A stretch of DNA of 64,000 nt from Acidobacteriaceae bacterium (GCA_025462735.1 JAOAPC010000022.1:212818-276817), one strand, 5' to 3'. Positions 24,411-35,480 are shown, counted from the first letter of the stretch. Numbers and translations are program-made. The notes: generated by a model from the sequence alone, not told the origin.

Positions 24411-24485
24411 TCTGTGTAACTTTGTGTCCTCTGTGGTTCAAAGGTTTTACGAACTAACCACAGAGATCAAGGACAGTTACACGGA
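24411..24485. repeat. Palindromic intergenic element between aceE and aceF
   Basis: The spacer is an imperfect long inverted repeat. The inner arms CTCTGTGGTT (24429-24438) and AACCACAGAG (24456-24465) are perfect; the outer arms GTGTAAC (24414-24420) and GTTACAC (24476-24482) also pair. A related sequence occurs at 26.3 kb. It would form a stable RNA hairpin between the E1 and E2 coding regions. Confidence 0.75.
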
Positions 24486-24505
24486 CCGTTTACAGGGGAC
24501 AATGA

Positions 24506-26257
24506 GTGACTGAATTCAAGCTGCCCGAGCTCGGGGAAAACGTTCATCAGGGCGATCTCGTCCGACTAATGATTTCGCCAGGCACGACCGTTGCCGAGGG
24601 CCAGGCGGTGATGGAACTCGAGACCGACAAAGCTGTCGTCGAAGTGCCCTCGTCTGTCAGTGGCACGGTCAAAGACGTCCTGGTTAAGCTGGGCGAGAAA
24701 ATCAAAGTCGGTCAGGTGATTTTTACAGTTGAGAATGGGGCGGGTGGCAAGCGCGTCGAAGCACGAGCACCCAGCGCACCTACCGCCAAATCGGAACCGA
24801 AGCCCGCGACCACAGCACCGAAAACCGCGCCTTCGGAAGCGAACCCTGTCCAATCCGCATCGCCCAAAGCCACCACGCCCGCGCCGATTGTTCCTTCCGA
24901 AAGCAGCGAGGTTTCTGAATTTAAACTACCGGAACTTGGCGAAAACATTCATCAAGGCGATCTGGTTCGGCTGATGATTTCTCCCGGCGCACAAGTCTCT
25001 GAAGGCCAACCGGTCATGGAACTCGAGACCGACAAAGCTGTGGTCGAGGTTCCCTCCTCCTTGAGCGGCATTGTTAAAGACGTTCTGGTTTCGCAGGGCG
25101 AGCAGATTAAAGTCGGGCAACTGATCTTCACGCTTGAGCCGGGTGCGACGTCGCAGACCCACACGCAACAGCCTTCCCGCGCGGAAGAATCGCACGACCA
25201 TGCACGCATGGCGTTTCAGGCGGCAATCCAGTCAGAGGGCAAGACCGAAGAACAGGCGCTACCTCCGGACCAGCCGCCAGCAGCGGCAGTCGCCACATTC
25301 AGTATGCCGCTGCATTTGGACCGCGCGGCGGGTGCGGAAAATCGCGGCCCGGTTCCAGCCGCTCCGCACGTGCGACGTTTGGCGCGTGAGTTGGGAATTG
25401 ACATTCACAATGTGCCGGGGAACGGTCCGGGCGGGCGCATCAGCGAAGCTGACGTCAAGATGTACGCGAAGAGCGTGATTGTCGCGGTTGCATCTGGCAC
25501 GGGACCGGGGGCGACGCACCTGAAGCAGCCTGCTCTTCCTGACTTCGGCAAGTGGGGAAAAATTGAGCGCGTCTCTATGCGGGGCGTGCGCCGCAAAACT
25601 GCCGAGCACATGTGGGAAGCCTGGAGCGCCATCCCGCACGTCACCCAGCAGGACAAAGCTGACATCACCGAACTGGAGCAGTTACGCACCAAGTTCGGCC
25701 CCAAAGCGGCTGAGGCTGGCGGCAAGATGACCGTTACCGCGATCGCGCTGAAGGTTTGCGCCTCGGCGCTAAAGATTTTTCCGCAGTTTAACGCCTCCAT
25801 CGACATGGAGAAAGAAGAGATCGTTTATAAGCAGTTCATCAACATCGGCGTCGCCGTAGACACCGATCGTGGACTGCTGGTGCCGGTGATTCGTGATGTG
25901 GAGAAGAAAAACATTGTGGAACTGGCTGCGGAACTGACCGGCCTTTCGAAGAAGGCCCGCGACAAGAAACTCAGCCCGGCGGACATGGAAGGCGGGACTT
26001 TCACTATCACGAACCTTGGCGGCATCGGGGGAACGGGTTTTTCACCGATTGTGAATTATCCCGAAGTCGCGATCCTGGGACTTTCGCGGTCGAGCATGGA
26101 GCCGGTTTGGATGAATGGCAAATTTGAGGCGCGCATGGTGCTGCCACTCTCGCTTTCATACGATCACCGGTTAATCGATGGCGCCGATGCGGCGCGGTTT
26201 TTGCGCTGGATCGCGGAAGCGTTTGAGCAGCCGTTCTTGCTGTCGGTGCAAGGCTAG
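24506..26257 (+). CDS. aceF: Dihydrolipoamide acetyltransferase, pyruvate dehydrogenase E2
   Basis: E2 is the core that passes acetyl groups from lipoyl-lysine to CoA. In order: lipoyl domain 1 (about 2-75) and lipoyl domain 2 (about 137-212), each with the lipoylation motif ETDKAVVEVPS; Pro/Ala-rich linkers; a peripheral subunit-binding domain (about 284-316, APHVRRLARELGIDI); and the catalytic domain (about 345-583) with SYDHRLIDG near residue 550. The start is GTG 24506 by alignment to the first lipoyl strand. The two lipoyl domains are near-duplicates at DNA level, suggesting recent duplication or gene conversion. Confidence 0.95.
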   Translation: MTEFKLPELGENVHQGDLVRLMISPGTTVAEGQAVMELETDKAVVEVPSSVSGTVKDVLVKLGEKIKVGQVIFTVENGAGGKRVEARAPSAPTAKSEPKPATTAPKTAPSEANPVQSASPKATTPAPIVPSESSEVSEFKLPELGENIHQGDLVRLMISPGAQVSEGQPVMELETDKAVVEVPSSLSGIVKDVLVSQGEQIKVGQLIFTLEPGATSQTHTQQPSRAEESHDHARMAFQAAIQSEGKTEEQALPPDQPPAAAVATFSMPLHLDRAAGAENRGPVPAAPHVRRLARELGIDIHNVPGNGPGGRISEADVKMYAKSVIVAVASGTGPGATHLKQPALPDFGKWGKIERVSMRGVRRKTAEHMWEAWSAIPHVTQQDKADITELEQLRTKFGPKAAEAGGKMTVTAIALKVCASALKIFPQFNASIDMEKEEIVYKQFINIGVAVDTDRGLLVPVIRDVEKKNIVELAAELTGLSKKARDKKLSPADMEGGTFTITNLGGIGGTGFSPIVNYPEVAILGLSRSSMEPVWMNGKFEARMVLPLSLSYDHRLIDGADAARFLRWIAEAFEQPFLLSVQG

Positions 26258-26272
26258 CACCTTAAAACCATA

Positions 26273-26381
26273 AACCACAAAGGAAACAAAGGTTCACGAA
26301 GGAAGACGAACCAAGAACAACATGAAGCTTTCTTTCCTAGTAGTTTTTCCTTCGTGTAACTTTGTGTCCTTCGTGGTTAAA
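26273..26381. repeat. Palindromic intergenic element, CTTCGTGG type
   Basis: The left arm (AACCACAAAGGAAACAAAGG... from 26273) faces the right arm ending CCTTCGTGGTTAAA near 26381. The right arm TTCGTGTAACTTTGTGTCCT closely matches TCTGTGTAACTTTGTGTCCT in the element at 24.4 kb. It is thus a second copy of one repeat family within the same operon. Confidence 0.7.
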
Positions 26382-26390
26382 GCTTTTATT

Positions 26391-26474
26391 GTCATTCCGA
26401 GCCGCCTTAGCGGTGAGGAATCTGCAGTTCCCAACCAAATGCAGATTCTCGGTGGTAAATCGCCTCGGAATGAC
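26391..26474. repeat. Nested palindromic element with GTCATTCCGAG ends
   Basis: Perfect 11-bp terminal inverted repeats GTCATTCCGAG (26391-26401) and CTCGGAATGAC (26464-26474) enclose a second perfect pair GAATCTGCA (26418-26426) / TGCAGATTC (26440-26448). The sequence resembles a REP/MITE-type element seen between genes of many bacteria. It lies immediately before lpdA. Confidence 0.8.
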
Positions 26475-26500
26475 AACTCATCTCTAAGGTTGCAAAAGAT

Positions 26501-27922
26501 ATGACGGAAGCTCTTCAGCAAAATATTGCCGTAGTCGGCGGCGGCCCCGGCGGCTACGCGGCTGCGTTTCTTGCGGCGGATCTCGGCATGAAGGTCACTT
26601 TGATCGACCGGGAGCAGAACCCCGGCGGCGTTTGCCTTTATCGCGGATGCATTCCATCCAAAGCTCTGCTGCATGTTGCTAAATTGATCGGCGAATCTCG
26701 GCACGCGAACAATTGGGGCATCGAATTTGGCGACCCGCGAATCGATGTCGCGCGCTTGCGATCGTTCAAGGAAGGCGTGGTCAACAAATTGACCGGCGGG
26801 CTGGGACAAATTGCCAAGGCAAGAAAAGTCCAGTACATCCGCGGCGATGCGAGCTTTGAAAACTCGAACACCGTTCGCATCGCGAAGAATGCAGGCGGAG
26901 AAGATTCGCTGACGTTCGACCGCATCATCCTGGCAACTGGCTCACGCCCAGCAGTCGTTCCGTCTCTGAAGCTCGATAGCCAGCGCATGCTGGATTCAAC
27001 TTCCGCGCTTGATTTGAAAGATGTTCCTGACACGCTCCTCGTCATCGGCGGTGGTTATATCGGACTGGAGTTGGGAACGGTCTATGCCGCGCTCGGATCA
27101 AAAGTTTCGGTTGTAGAAATGACCGGTGGATTGCTCCCCGGCGCTGATCGTGACCTTGTGCTTCCGTTGTACAAGCAGCTGGAAAAAGTGTTCGACGCAA
27201 TTCTTCTCAACACCACAGTGACCGCCGTCAAAGAAGAGGCAAGTGGAATCCGGGTGTGTTTCGACGGAAAAGACGTAAAAGAACGCGAGAAGGTGTTCGA
27301 TAAGGTCTTGGTCTCGGTCGGACGCAAACCGAATTCGGAAATTCCTGGACTCGATCGAACGCAGGTGCGAGTAGGCGAACGCGGATTCATTCAGGTCAAC
27401 AAGCATCTGCAAACCGACGATCCTGCTATTTATGCGATCGGTGATGTCGTTGGCGAGCCGATGCTGGCGCACAAAGCGTCACACGAGGGACGTACAGCGG
27501 CCGAGCATATTGCCGGTCACAAAGTTGCGTTTGAACCGAATGCCATTCCCGCAGTCGTATTCACCGATCCTGAAATTGCCTGGACCGGACTCACGGAAAC
27601 TCAAGCCGAGAAAGATGGTCGCGAGATCAAGGTCGCGAAATTCCCCTGGGCCGCTTCGGGACGCGCTATGACGGTAGACCGCACCGAAGGTTTGACGAAG
27701 CTGATTCTGGATCCTGGGACGGAGCGCGTCTTAGGCGTGGGAATCGTCGGCGCTGGAGCTGGCGAACTGATTGCAGAAGGTACGCTGGCGATCGAGATGG
27801 CAGCGTTGGCGAAAGACATTGCGCTCACCATCCATCCCCATCCGACGCTCTCAGAAACCGTCATGCAGTCAGCCGAGGTGTTCTTCGGGACCAGCACAGA
27901 TTTGTATCGCCCTCGGCGGTAG
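26501..27922 (+). CDS. lpdA: Dihydrolipoamide dehydrogenase, E3
   Basis: E3 re-oxidises dihydrolipoyl groups of E2 using FAD and NAD+. The 473-residue protein shows the FAD fold GGGPGGYAAAF (residues 13-23), the redox disulfide C45/C50 in CLYRGCIPSK, the NAD fold VIGGGYIGLELG, a second FAD motif (AIGDV) and the C-terminal catalytic IHPHPTLSE. The redox motif reads G-G-V-C-L-Y-R-G-C instead of the common G-G-T-C-L-N-V-G-C, a variant within the family. It is third in the pyruvate dehydrogenase unit, 243 bases after aceF because of inserted repeats. Confidence 0.95.
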   Translation: MTEALQQNIAVVGGGPGGYAAAFLAADLGMKVTLIDREQNPGGVCLYRGCIPSKALLHVAKLIGESRHANNWGIEFGDPRIDVARLRSFKEGVVNKLTGGLGQIAKARKVQYIRGDASFENSNTVRIAKNAGGEDSLTFDRIILATGSRPAVVPSLKLDSQRMLDSTSALDLKDVPDTLLVIGGGYIGLELGTVYAALGSKVSVVEMTGGLLPGADRDLVLPLYKQLEKVFDAILLNTTVTAVKEEASGIRVCFDGKDVKEREKVFDKVLVSVGRKPNSEIPGLDRTQVRVGERGFIQVNKHLQTDDPAIYAIGDVVGEPMLAHKASHEGRTAAEHIAGHKVAFEPNAIPAVVFTDPEIAWTGLTETQAEKDGREIKVAKFPWAASGRAMTVDRTEGLTKLILDPGTERVLGVGIVGAGAGELIAEGTLAIEMAALAKDIALTIHPHPTLSETVMQSAEVFFGTSTDLYRPRR

Positions 27923-27965
27923 CTGGCATCCAAGTAGTGCGCAACGATCCAGTGCTGCCAATATC

Positions 27966-28559
27966 ATGCCCGACAATCTATATCTCAATCTCTGGTTCAG
28001 TGATTCGGAGCTCGTGGAAACCCTCGCCTATGCCGCAGCGGCTATGCGACAATTGCCGTTTTCGCCGCAGCTGCCTGGAATGACTGCGGTCGCCGTTCAC
28101 CCAATTTCCTGGGGTGAAGCCACAATCCTCGAAGAACACTTTCGCCCCGGAATTTCCCCGGAAGAGGCGGTCACCATCGCGGCGGGATTGCCGCACGACG
28201 ATTACGCGTACGTTTTCGAAGCCAACTGGGACTCGTGGTCGCCACTGGTTCCTCAGGGCGAATGGACCCTGCGGCCTTCGCCGGTCCGGTTTATTGTGCG
28301 CGGCGACGAGTTCGAGGAAGGCGAATCTGATACCCAGGGACAAGTGCAAGTTGACTTTGGCTTGGACGCACCGTTTCTGTACGAAGAGCTGCAACTTTCA
28401 GAGGAAGTCGAGACTCGAGTGCGGAACAACGTTCAAAAACTAGTTGACTTCACCACCAGCGTAGAGAAAAATTCAGGCGCCAAGACCCGGCTGTTGTGGT
28501 CGGAATCGGAAGAAAACCTGGCGCAAAAGCTGGTCAACAGGCTGCAAAGGGTGAATTAA
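27966..28559 (+). CDS. Conserved-looking hypothetical protein after lpdA
   Basis: A 197-residue soluble protein. The ATG at 27966 begins the plausible coding region; the longer frame upstream overlaps lpdA in another frame. It has mixed alpha/beta character, is acidic (DEFEEGESDTQGQVQVDFG) and has no signal peptide, membrane helix or recognised motif. It follows lpdA by 43 bases and may share its transcript. Function is not assigned. Confidence 0.65.
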   Translation: MPDNLYLNLWFSDSELVETLAYAAAAMRQLPFSPQLPGMTAVAVHPISWGEATILEEHFRPGISPEEAVTIAAGLPHDDYAYVFEANWDSWSPLVPQGEWTLRPSPVRFIVRGDEFEEGESDTQGQVQVDFGLDAPFLYEELQLSEEVETRVRNNVQKLVDFTTSVEKNSGAKTRLLWSESEENLAQKLVNRLQRVN

Positions 28560-28663
28560 CCCGCCGGATCGCAGGCGCGCCGGGATCTACCGGCTAATTA
28601 TGCCGCAGGCTGGCACTTTTTTGAGGTAACTTCGGCTCACGAAAGCAGCATCAAAGGTGGCGC

Positions 28664-30100
28664 ATGTTCGGGAATCGTAAGCGCAAGCCCCAAGAAGAAG
28701 AATCCCTGGTTCCGCATGGGCTGGTCTGGTACGCGACTGCGGAGCCCGCCGCTGAAGAAAACGTAAAGAACGAAGAATCCTTAGGTCACACGGTTCAGTA
28801 TGCCCAGGTGATCGAACAGGCGCGACGGCCGCAACCGGCGCCGGAGGCCGCGCCGGGACCGCAAGCGGTTCCGCAGCCACCTATCCCGGCATCTGCATCG
28901 CTTCCCTGGTGGCGGACACAGCAGTCTGAGCCGGAACCCGATCGGCCGATCGTTAAGCCAATCTTGATGCCGCTGTCGGCGTATGCTCCGCCTCCACCTG
29001 TCCAGCCAAGCGTAGAGCCGCCGCGTGTCCCTCAAGTTCCGTTGCCCCGGATTTCGGCACCTCAGGTTTCATCACCCCCGGTTTCACCACCTCATGTTCA
29101 GGTGCCTCAGGTTCTACCGGCTAATATCGCCCAGATTGTTCAGCGCCCAGTACCTCCGGTTCCCGTCACTCGGCTTCCAGCGCCCGTTCAGGCGGCTCAC
29201 GTTCAGACGACGCAGGTTCGTAAGCCCGCGGGTGAGGTTCGGAAACCTAATGTCCAGAACAGTCCACCTGCAGTTCCGAAGATTAAGCGAAATTCGGAGG
29301 CGCTGTCGCGCGGTGTCACTTGGCTGCGCGCTTCCAGCCAGGACGCATTGCGCACCGCCACTTCGATACTAGGAGGAGTTCGCGGTAGATGGCTGCAGGT
29401 TTCGCGCTCAGTAGAGTTGCGGAAGTCGGTCCTGCGTGCGGGAGAAAAGGGACAAGACTTGTTACGGCGCGGCGTCGCAGGCACCCGCAGCTATGCTCAG
29501 ACTTCGCAAAGCACGATCTTGAATTTGAGTCGCGCCGGCCTAGAACATCTCAAGCGGATGTCAGCAAGGGGCAGATCGGTTTCGGCTGCGGGAACGAAGC
29601 ACAGCTCCTCGGCCATGATGACACAGCGCTTCAATTCTCAGCGGATTCGAACCGCATTTGCTGTGCCAGTGGTACGGGCTAAAACGTTGTTAGCGCAACC
29701 AATGTTGCTTTGGAAGACAAAGCGCGACAGCGCGGCAATCGACTCGCGATTCTGGACCTCGATGACCTTGGCGGCGATCTCTGCTCTCATTGTTTTGGGA
29801 ATCGTCTCGGTGGTTCCCAACTACGCGGCCAAATCACTCCCCAGCCGAATCCTGAGCCCAAATTCATCGGCAAACGCGAACGTGGCCGAGCCGGTCGTTC
29901 TTGCGGCGCCGCCTCAAGCTGGCCCCTCGCAAACTAGTAAGCCAGCGGCGAAGAAAACCGTGAACCCAAAACCTGCACAGGTAAAGCCCGCATCGCCGAA
30001 AGCTGCCGTACCTCCAAAGGCGCATCGCACCGCGGATGATGATTACATTGCTCCCGATACGTATAAGTATTACGGCAACGGTTCGAAACGATCCCGCTAA
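28664..30100 (+). CDS. Proline-rich protein with one C-terminal membrane helix
   Basis: A 478-residue protein of low complexity. After a basic N-terminus there are long proline/glutamine/valine-rich stretches (residues about 45-200), a basic alanine/arginine-rich helical region, one membrane helix (FWTSMTLAAISALIVLGIVS) at about residue 370 and a periplasmic Ala/Pro/Lys-rich tail. Such layout suits an envelope scaffold or spanning protein, comparable to TonB-like proline-rich linkers, but no TonB C-terminal domain is visible. The plus frame is open throughout and has the third-base G/C bias of a real gene. Confidence 0.6.
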   Translation: MFGNRKRKPQEEESLVPHGLVWYATAEPAAEENVKNEESLGHTVQYAQVIEQARRPQPAPEAAPGPQAVPQPPIPASASLPWWRTQQSEPEPDRPIVKPILMPLSAYAPPPPVQPSVEPPRVPQVPLPRISAPQVSSPPVSPPHVQVPQVLPANIAQIVQRPVPPVPVTRLPAPVQAAHVQTTQVRKPAGEVRKPNVQNSPPAVPKIKRNSEALSRGVTWLRASSQDALRTATSILGGVRGRWLQVSRSVELRKSVLRAGEKGQDLLRRGVAGTRSYAQTSQSTILNLSRAGLEHLKRMSARGRSVSAAGTKHSSSAMMTQRFNSQRIRTAFAVPVVRAKTLLAQPMLLWKTKRDSAAIDSRFWTSMTLAAISALIVLGIVSVVPNYAAKSLPSRILSPNSSANANVAEPVVLAAPPQAGPSQTSKPAAKKTVNPKPAQVKPASPKAAVPPKAHRTADDDYIAPDTYKYYGNGSKRSR

Positions 30101-30175
30101 CGTACCGGAACTTGTGGAATAGAAATCGCTGCTCAGGCGTGAATTTCGCGGTTCTGCAATGAACGAGCCTCGAGC

Positions 30176-31660
<1,485 letters not shown>

Positions 31661-31727
31661 TTACGTCCTCTACATTTTCTTGGAGTACTCATTATACGCG
31701 GCAAAATGAGAGCTGCTCTGAATCGAG

Positions 31728-32975
31728 CTACTCAGCCTGCGTGAGCTCCATCGGCTGCGTAGTACGCATCGGCCAGGTAGCAGTGATAAATCCGGCCGCA
31801 TAGACAAAGCCGATGACCGAAAACCCGGCGATCAAATTTCTTTGCGCCACCGCTCCGACTAAATATGACTGCAACACCTGCAGCAGTGTTCCAGCAAAAT
31901 AGAAGGTGTTCTGCACGCGGCCCATGAAGTGTTGTGGAATCCGCTCCATCATGCTGGTGTTCATGGCCACGCCGGTGATGCCGCGACCGGAACCCATGAG
32001 CGCATAGACCACGACTGCAAGCGCGAGGAACGGCATGGTTGGTGCTGAGGTCATCAAGATGGCGAGAAGTCCAAGTGAGATGGCGATGGAGCGGCGCGCT
32101 CCGAATTTCTTGATGAACATGGGCGCATAAAACGCGCTAGCAAAGGCGCCTACACCCCAGCCGCCGTTCAGCCACCCGTAACCAACAGCGCCAGCGTGGA
32201 AATATTCGCTGAGTGGAGGAGTGACCACCACTCCAGTCATCATGGCCGATAGAAACAGCGCCCAGCTTATGCCCAGCATCACAATCTCGCGATGCCCGCG
32301 AAGGAACTGAACGCCGTCGCGCAACTCGCGAAAGAACTTTTGCACTGCACTTTCCGCGGCAACAATATCCGCATGCAACTCCGCAGGACGAGGCACCACG
32401 TGCCGTCCCTTGCGCACGGCGAAATAGCAGAGAAATGAAAGCACGTAACTACTAACGTCGAGCAGCAGTACTCCGCCGAGGCCGATCTTGTTGTACACAA
32501 ATCCGACGAGGGCGCCGGCGATGAGCCAGCCTCCCTGCACCCCGGCCAGAAGAAAAGTGTTGGCGTGAATGAATTCGTCGTCCGGAGTCATTTCCTGAAT
32601 CAAGGCTGTAATCGTCGGCCAGAACATCCAGAATCCGGCGGCGACCAGCATGTTCATTGCGTAGAGTTCCCAGACTTTGGCTTTGCCCTGAAAGGCGAGC
32701 ACAGCGACCGCGGCGATGACGAGCGCACGGGCCGCGTCCAGCACCATAACTAAGCGGCGCCGGTCTTCGCGGTCAATGATTACGCCGGTGAATGGGAGCA
32801 AAAGAATTGCAGGCAGGGTTTGTACGACGGCAAACGTTCCCAGCGCAATTTCCGAATGCGTCGCCTGCAGAATGTACCAGGCCACGGCGGCCGAGTTCAT
32901 GCCGCTGCCGATCATGGAGATGACGTTGGCAGCGAAGATGAAACGCAAGCCCTTCTTCTGCAAAATCGAACGCAT
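31728..32975 (-). CDS. MFS transporter, EntS-like (MFS_3 type)
   Basis: A 415-residue secondary transporter with about 12 membrane helices. The loop between helices 2 and 3 has GVIIDREDRRRLVMVLD, the MFS signature region, and the N-terminus FIFAANVISMIGSGM is typical of the MFS_3 group that includes enterobactin exporter EntS. The substrate cannot be read from sequence. It precedes thiC by 70 bases on the same strand, so co-transcription is possible, but a thiamine-related role is only a guess. Confidence 0.85.
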   Translation of the reverse strand: MRSILQKKGLRFIFAANVISMIGSGMNSAAVAWYILQATHSEIALGTFAVVQTLPAILLLPFTGVIIDREDRRRLVMVLDAARALVIAAVAVLAFQGKAKVWELYAMNMLVAAGFWMFWPTITALIQEMTPDDEFIHANTFLLAGVQGGWLIAGALVGFVYNKIGLGGVLLLDVSSYVLSFLCYFAVRKGRHVVPRPAELHADIVAAESAVQKFFRELRDGVQFLRGHREIVMLGISWALFLSAMMTGVVVTPPLSEYFHAGAVGYGWLNGGWGVGAFASAFYAPMFIKKFGARRSIAISLGLLAILMTSAPTMPFLALAVVVYALMGSGRGITGVAMNTSMMERIPQHFMGRVQNTFYFAGTLLQVLQSYLVGAVAQRNLIAGFSVIGFVYAAGFITATWPMRTTQPMELTQAE

Positions 32976-33085
32976 AAAACTACTTTAAGTGACAGATAGA
33001 ACGACGGGAAATAATAAACATCTGTTTTGCGCGTGAGGACACTTAAGGCGTGCGATTTGGGCAGCGAGCAAACAGTAAGAAACGA

Positions 33086-34408
33086 TCATACCGGGCGAGC
33101 CGATCGCCAATTGATTTGTACTTTCCGTGATTCCCATAACACAAAGACAATCAGAATCAGCATCACGGGCTCGATCGGGTGCTTGTAGCGCTGAAATGGA
33201 TTGACCAGATAATAAGGAAGCGGGTAGATAACCAAGAACGGCGCCAGCAGCCATCCATAGGGATTTCGTCGCCACAAGGTGAGAATGAGTCCGGCAAAAG
33301 CGAACACCGCTTCCAGAGAAAATTCCACATGGCGCGCAATCCATAAGTCATATCCGGCCACGATCACTGTCTGTGGTGGCGCCGCCCAAAAATACCAAAT
33401 GCGCTTCAAACTGAATAAGAGAAATTCTGCCGGATGCTCGCGGATGAACTGGTGCACCTGACTTCTTTCGATATCCATGAAACGAATTTCGCCCAACTCC
33501 TGGAATCGGCGCATAGCCGCCGGATCGTTTCCAGGGTGCTCGGTGCGCTGCCACAAGCCCGAAGATGCATCATTGTTGGCTTCGTGAAGCTCCAATGGAA
33601 GATTGTCGCGAATGAAAATGATCCGTCCAAAGATCTGGTAGTTACGTATCGTCCACGGAGTAATGCAAAGCAGCGCGACAAATACCATCAGCGCAGCGCC
33701 GGAGTATTGTCGCGAAGATTCAGGTGCGCGACAAAGGATCCAGGCAAGAAGGAACGGCAGCAAGATCACAATCGTGGTGTTGGTCAGGAGGATCAGACCC
33801 CAGAGCAGGCCATAAGTGATCCAATCGCGGCGGCGTGCACCGTCTGCCATGCGGATTGTGAGCCACAGCGAAAGGCTGAGTAAGAAGGTGGAGAAGCTCA
33901 CCTCCCAGATGATTCGAACCGGCCAATAAATAACGTATGGAAATACCGCCCACGTCCAGGCGGCGGCTCGACCCACCCGTTCGTGGTAAATGCGGGTGCC
34001 GATAAGGTAGATAGTCCAGCAAGTCAGTGACGCAAAAAGACTATTGAACGCAAGCATCACAAATGCCGCAGTACGGGTGTAAGTCCCAAAAATCTTAAAC
34101 ACACCCGCGAGGACGTAGGGGTAAACCGGAGCCGCCCAGGCGGTGGGGCCGGAGTTCAAGTCTGTGGGAGAACTGAAACCCTGCCCGCTGACAATGGAGC
34201 GTGCGATGCGTCCCATTTCCCAGCCGAACGGGAAGTGATCGCGCAGCGGGTTAATGCGATAGGTGTGGCCGACAGCAATGACTGCGATCCTCAGCGCGAA
34301 AGCGACAAGAACAATCAAAAAGATGGACTGGCGGAAAGGCCGTTTGCGCAAAGGCTCCGGCAAACCGCTATGTGAAGTTTCTCTGGTATGAGGGATCGCG
34401 GTTTGCAC
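33086..34408 (-). CDS. GT-C fold glycosyltransferase, PMT/ArnT-like
   Basis: A 440-residue integral membrane protein with about 10-11 helices. The first periplasmic loop contains acidic residue-bearing sequence (RDHFPFGWEMGRIARSIVSG then GFSSP), the usual position of the catalytic Asp/Glu of GT39/GT83-type enzymes, and a late RYKHPIEPVMLI motif. Such enzymes use polyprenyl-phosphate sugars as donors to glycosylate lipid or protein on the periplasmic side. The start is a GTG at 34408. No sugar-donor gene is adjacent. The exact family is uncertain. Confidence 0.75.
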   Translation of the reverse strand: MQTAIPHTRETSHSGLPEPLRKRPFRQSIFLIVLVAFALRIAVIAVGHTYRINPLRDHFPFGWEMGRIARSIVSGQGFSSPTDLNSGPTAWAAPVYPYVLAGVFKIFGTYTRTAAFVMLAFNSLFASLTCWTIYLIGTRIYHERVGRAAAWTWAVFPYVIYWPVRIIWEVSFSTFLLSLSLWLTIRMADGARRRDWITYGLLWGLILLTNTTIVILLPFLLAWILCRAPESSRQYSGAALMVFVALLCITPWTIRNYQIFGRIIFIRDNLPLELHEANNDASSGLWQRTEHPGNDPAAMRRFQELGEIRFMDIERSQVHQFIREHPAEFLLFSLKRIWYFWAAPPQTVIVAGYDLWIARHVEFSLEAVFAFAGLILTLWRRNPYGWLLAPFLVIYPLPYYLVNPFQRYKHPIEPVMLILIVFVLWESRKVQINWRSARPV

Positions 34409-34472
34409 TCGTCCCAGACTACCGCAGCGCGCGGTTGATAAGCCAGATTGAACTCGACTGGGTATTGGGCTA

Positions 34473-34691
34473 CTACTTTGAATGTTGAGACTGACTAGAA
34501 GGACGTTGCGTCCACCACAATTTTAGGAACAACCAAGTGACGGCGAAACGGATCAGGAAAGCGAGCGGAAGAATCGGAATAAGCCGATGATTAGAGCGGC
34601 CAAGCCGAATTGCATCAGCTATCGCACCAGGAGTCGCCAAGATGGATATGACCGCGATCAGCAACCATCCCCATCTGAGCACCTTCGTCAC
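34473..34691 (-). CDS. Small two-helix membrane protein
   Basis: A 72-residue protein with two membrane helices (WGWLLIAVISILATPGAIAD and LIPILPLAFLIRFAVTWLFL) and a polar Ser/Gln-rich tail. It lies 64 bases upstream of the glycosyltransferase gene on the same strand. Its hydrophobic pattern supports it as real; no family is recognised. Confidence 0.5.
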   Translation of the reverse strand: MTKVLRWGWLLIAVISILATPGAIADAIRLGRSNHRLIPILPLAFLIRFAVTWLFLKLWWTQRPSSQSQHSK

Positions 34692-34861
34692 GCTATTTCT
34701 CTTTCCGCCCTCTGCTGCTCATACGACTCCCAGAAGGGCCGCAAGAACACGTCCCGCAGGCGAACTGTGGCGCGGCAGCCATTGCGGAACTTATACGAAG
34801 TGTACGATGAATTTCAATGAAATTCCACCCAGAATAATTTTCTGATTAAACCGCTTGCGTC

Positions 34862-35461
34862 CTACGGGGCCTCGATCAGCTCCATTTTTCCGTCGCGGGT
34901 GCGGTGAAGAATCATCAGCTTGCCCTTTGGATCGCGGAAGACAAAAACATCGCGGTCGCGGAAGTGCGCTTCTTTGATCGCTTCTTCAAGCGTCATGGGA
35001 CGCAGCGCGACTGCCTCATCCGAGCGAACCAAGTGGACTTCTGTTGACTTTGCGAACGCCGGAAATTTGTGCACCACCATCGACATGGTCGATGTAGCAG
35101 CGGCAGCGGCGATCGCAGTCTTCGGAGTGGGTTGGACGGCAGCTTCACCATCCCATTCTTTGTGGTTGCGTCGCTTCTTGGCGATGATGCGGGTTTTGTT
35201 CTTGAGGGCTTGCTTTTCCAGATGCTCCAGAGCTTGGCCGATGGCGATTCTCATGTCATTGGCCTGAGCGAGAGCAACCAGCGGACCGACGCGCGAACTA
35301 ATGGTGATTTCGGCCTTGTGGCGGCGCTTCTCGACCGCAAGAACCACTTTGCTTTCGAATTCTCCGCGGAGAATTTTCTTGATTTTAGTCAGGCTGGCTT
35401 CAATTTCCTTGCGGTCAGCGGCAGTCACTTCATAATGCCTGCCCGTGTATTCCACGTTCAT
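34862..35461 (-). CDS. hpf: Ribosome hibernation-promoting factor, long form
   Basis: HPF binds 30S subunits and pairs ribosomes into inactive 100S particles in slow growth. The 199-residue protein has an N-terminal S30AE domain (MNVEYTGRHYEVTAADRKEI, basic RRHKAEI) and, after an Ala/Thr-rich linker, a C-terminal dimerisation domain (MTLEEAIKEAHFRDRDVFVF). It is the long form typical of most bacteria except enterics. Its place downstream of rpoN is a classic arrangement. A 202-base spacer filled by a heptamer-periodic palindrome separates the two. Confidence 0.94.
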   Translation of the reverse strand: MNVEYTGRHYEVTAADRKEIEASLTKIKKILRGEFESKVVLAVEKRRHKAEITISSRVGPLVALAQANDMRIAIGQALEHLEKQALKNKTRIIAKKRRNHKEWDGEAAVQPTPKTAIAAAAATSTMSMVVHKFPAFAKSTEVHLVRSDEAVALRPMTLEEAIKEAHFRDRDVFVFRDPKGKLMILHRTRDGKMELIEAP

Positions 35462-35480
35462 GGATGGTCTCGAGAGTGCG

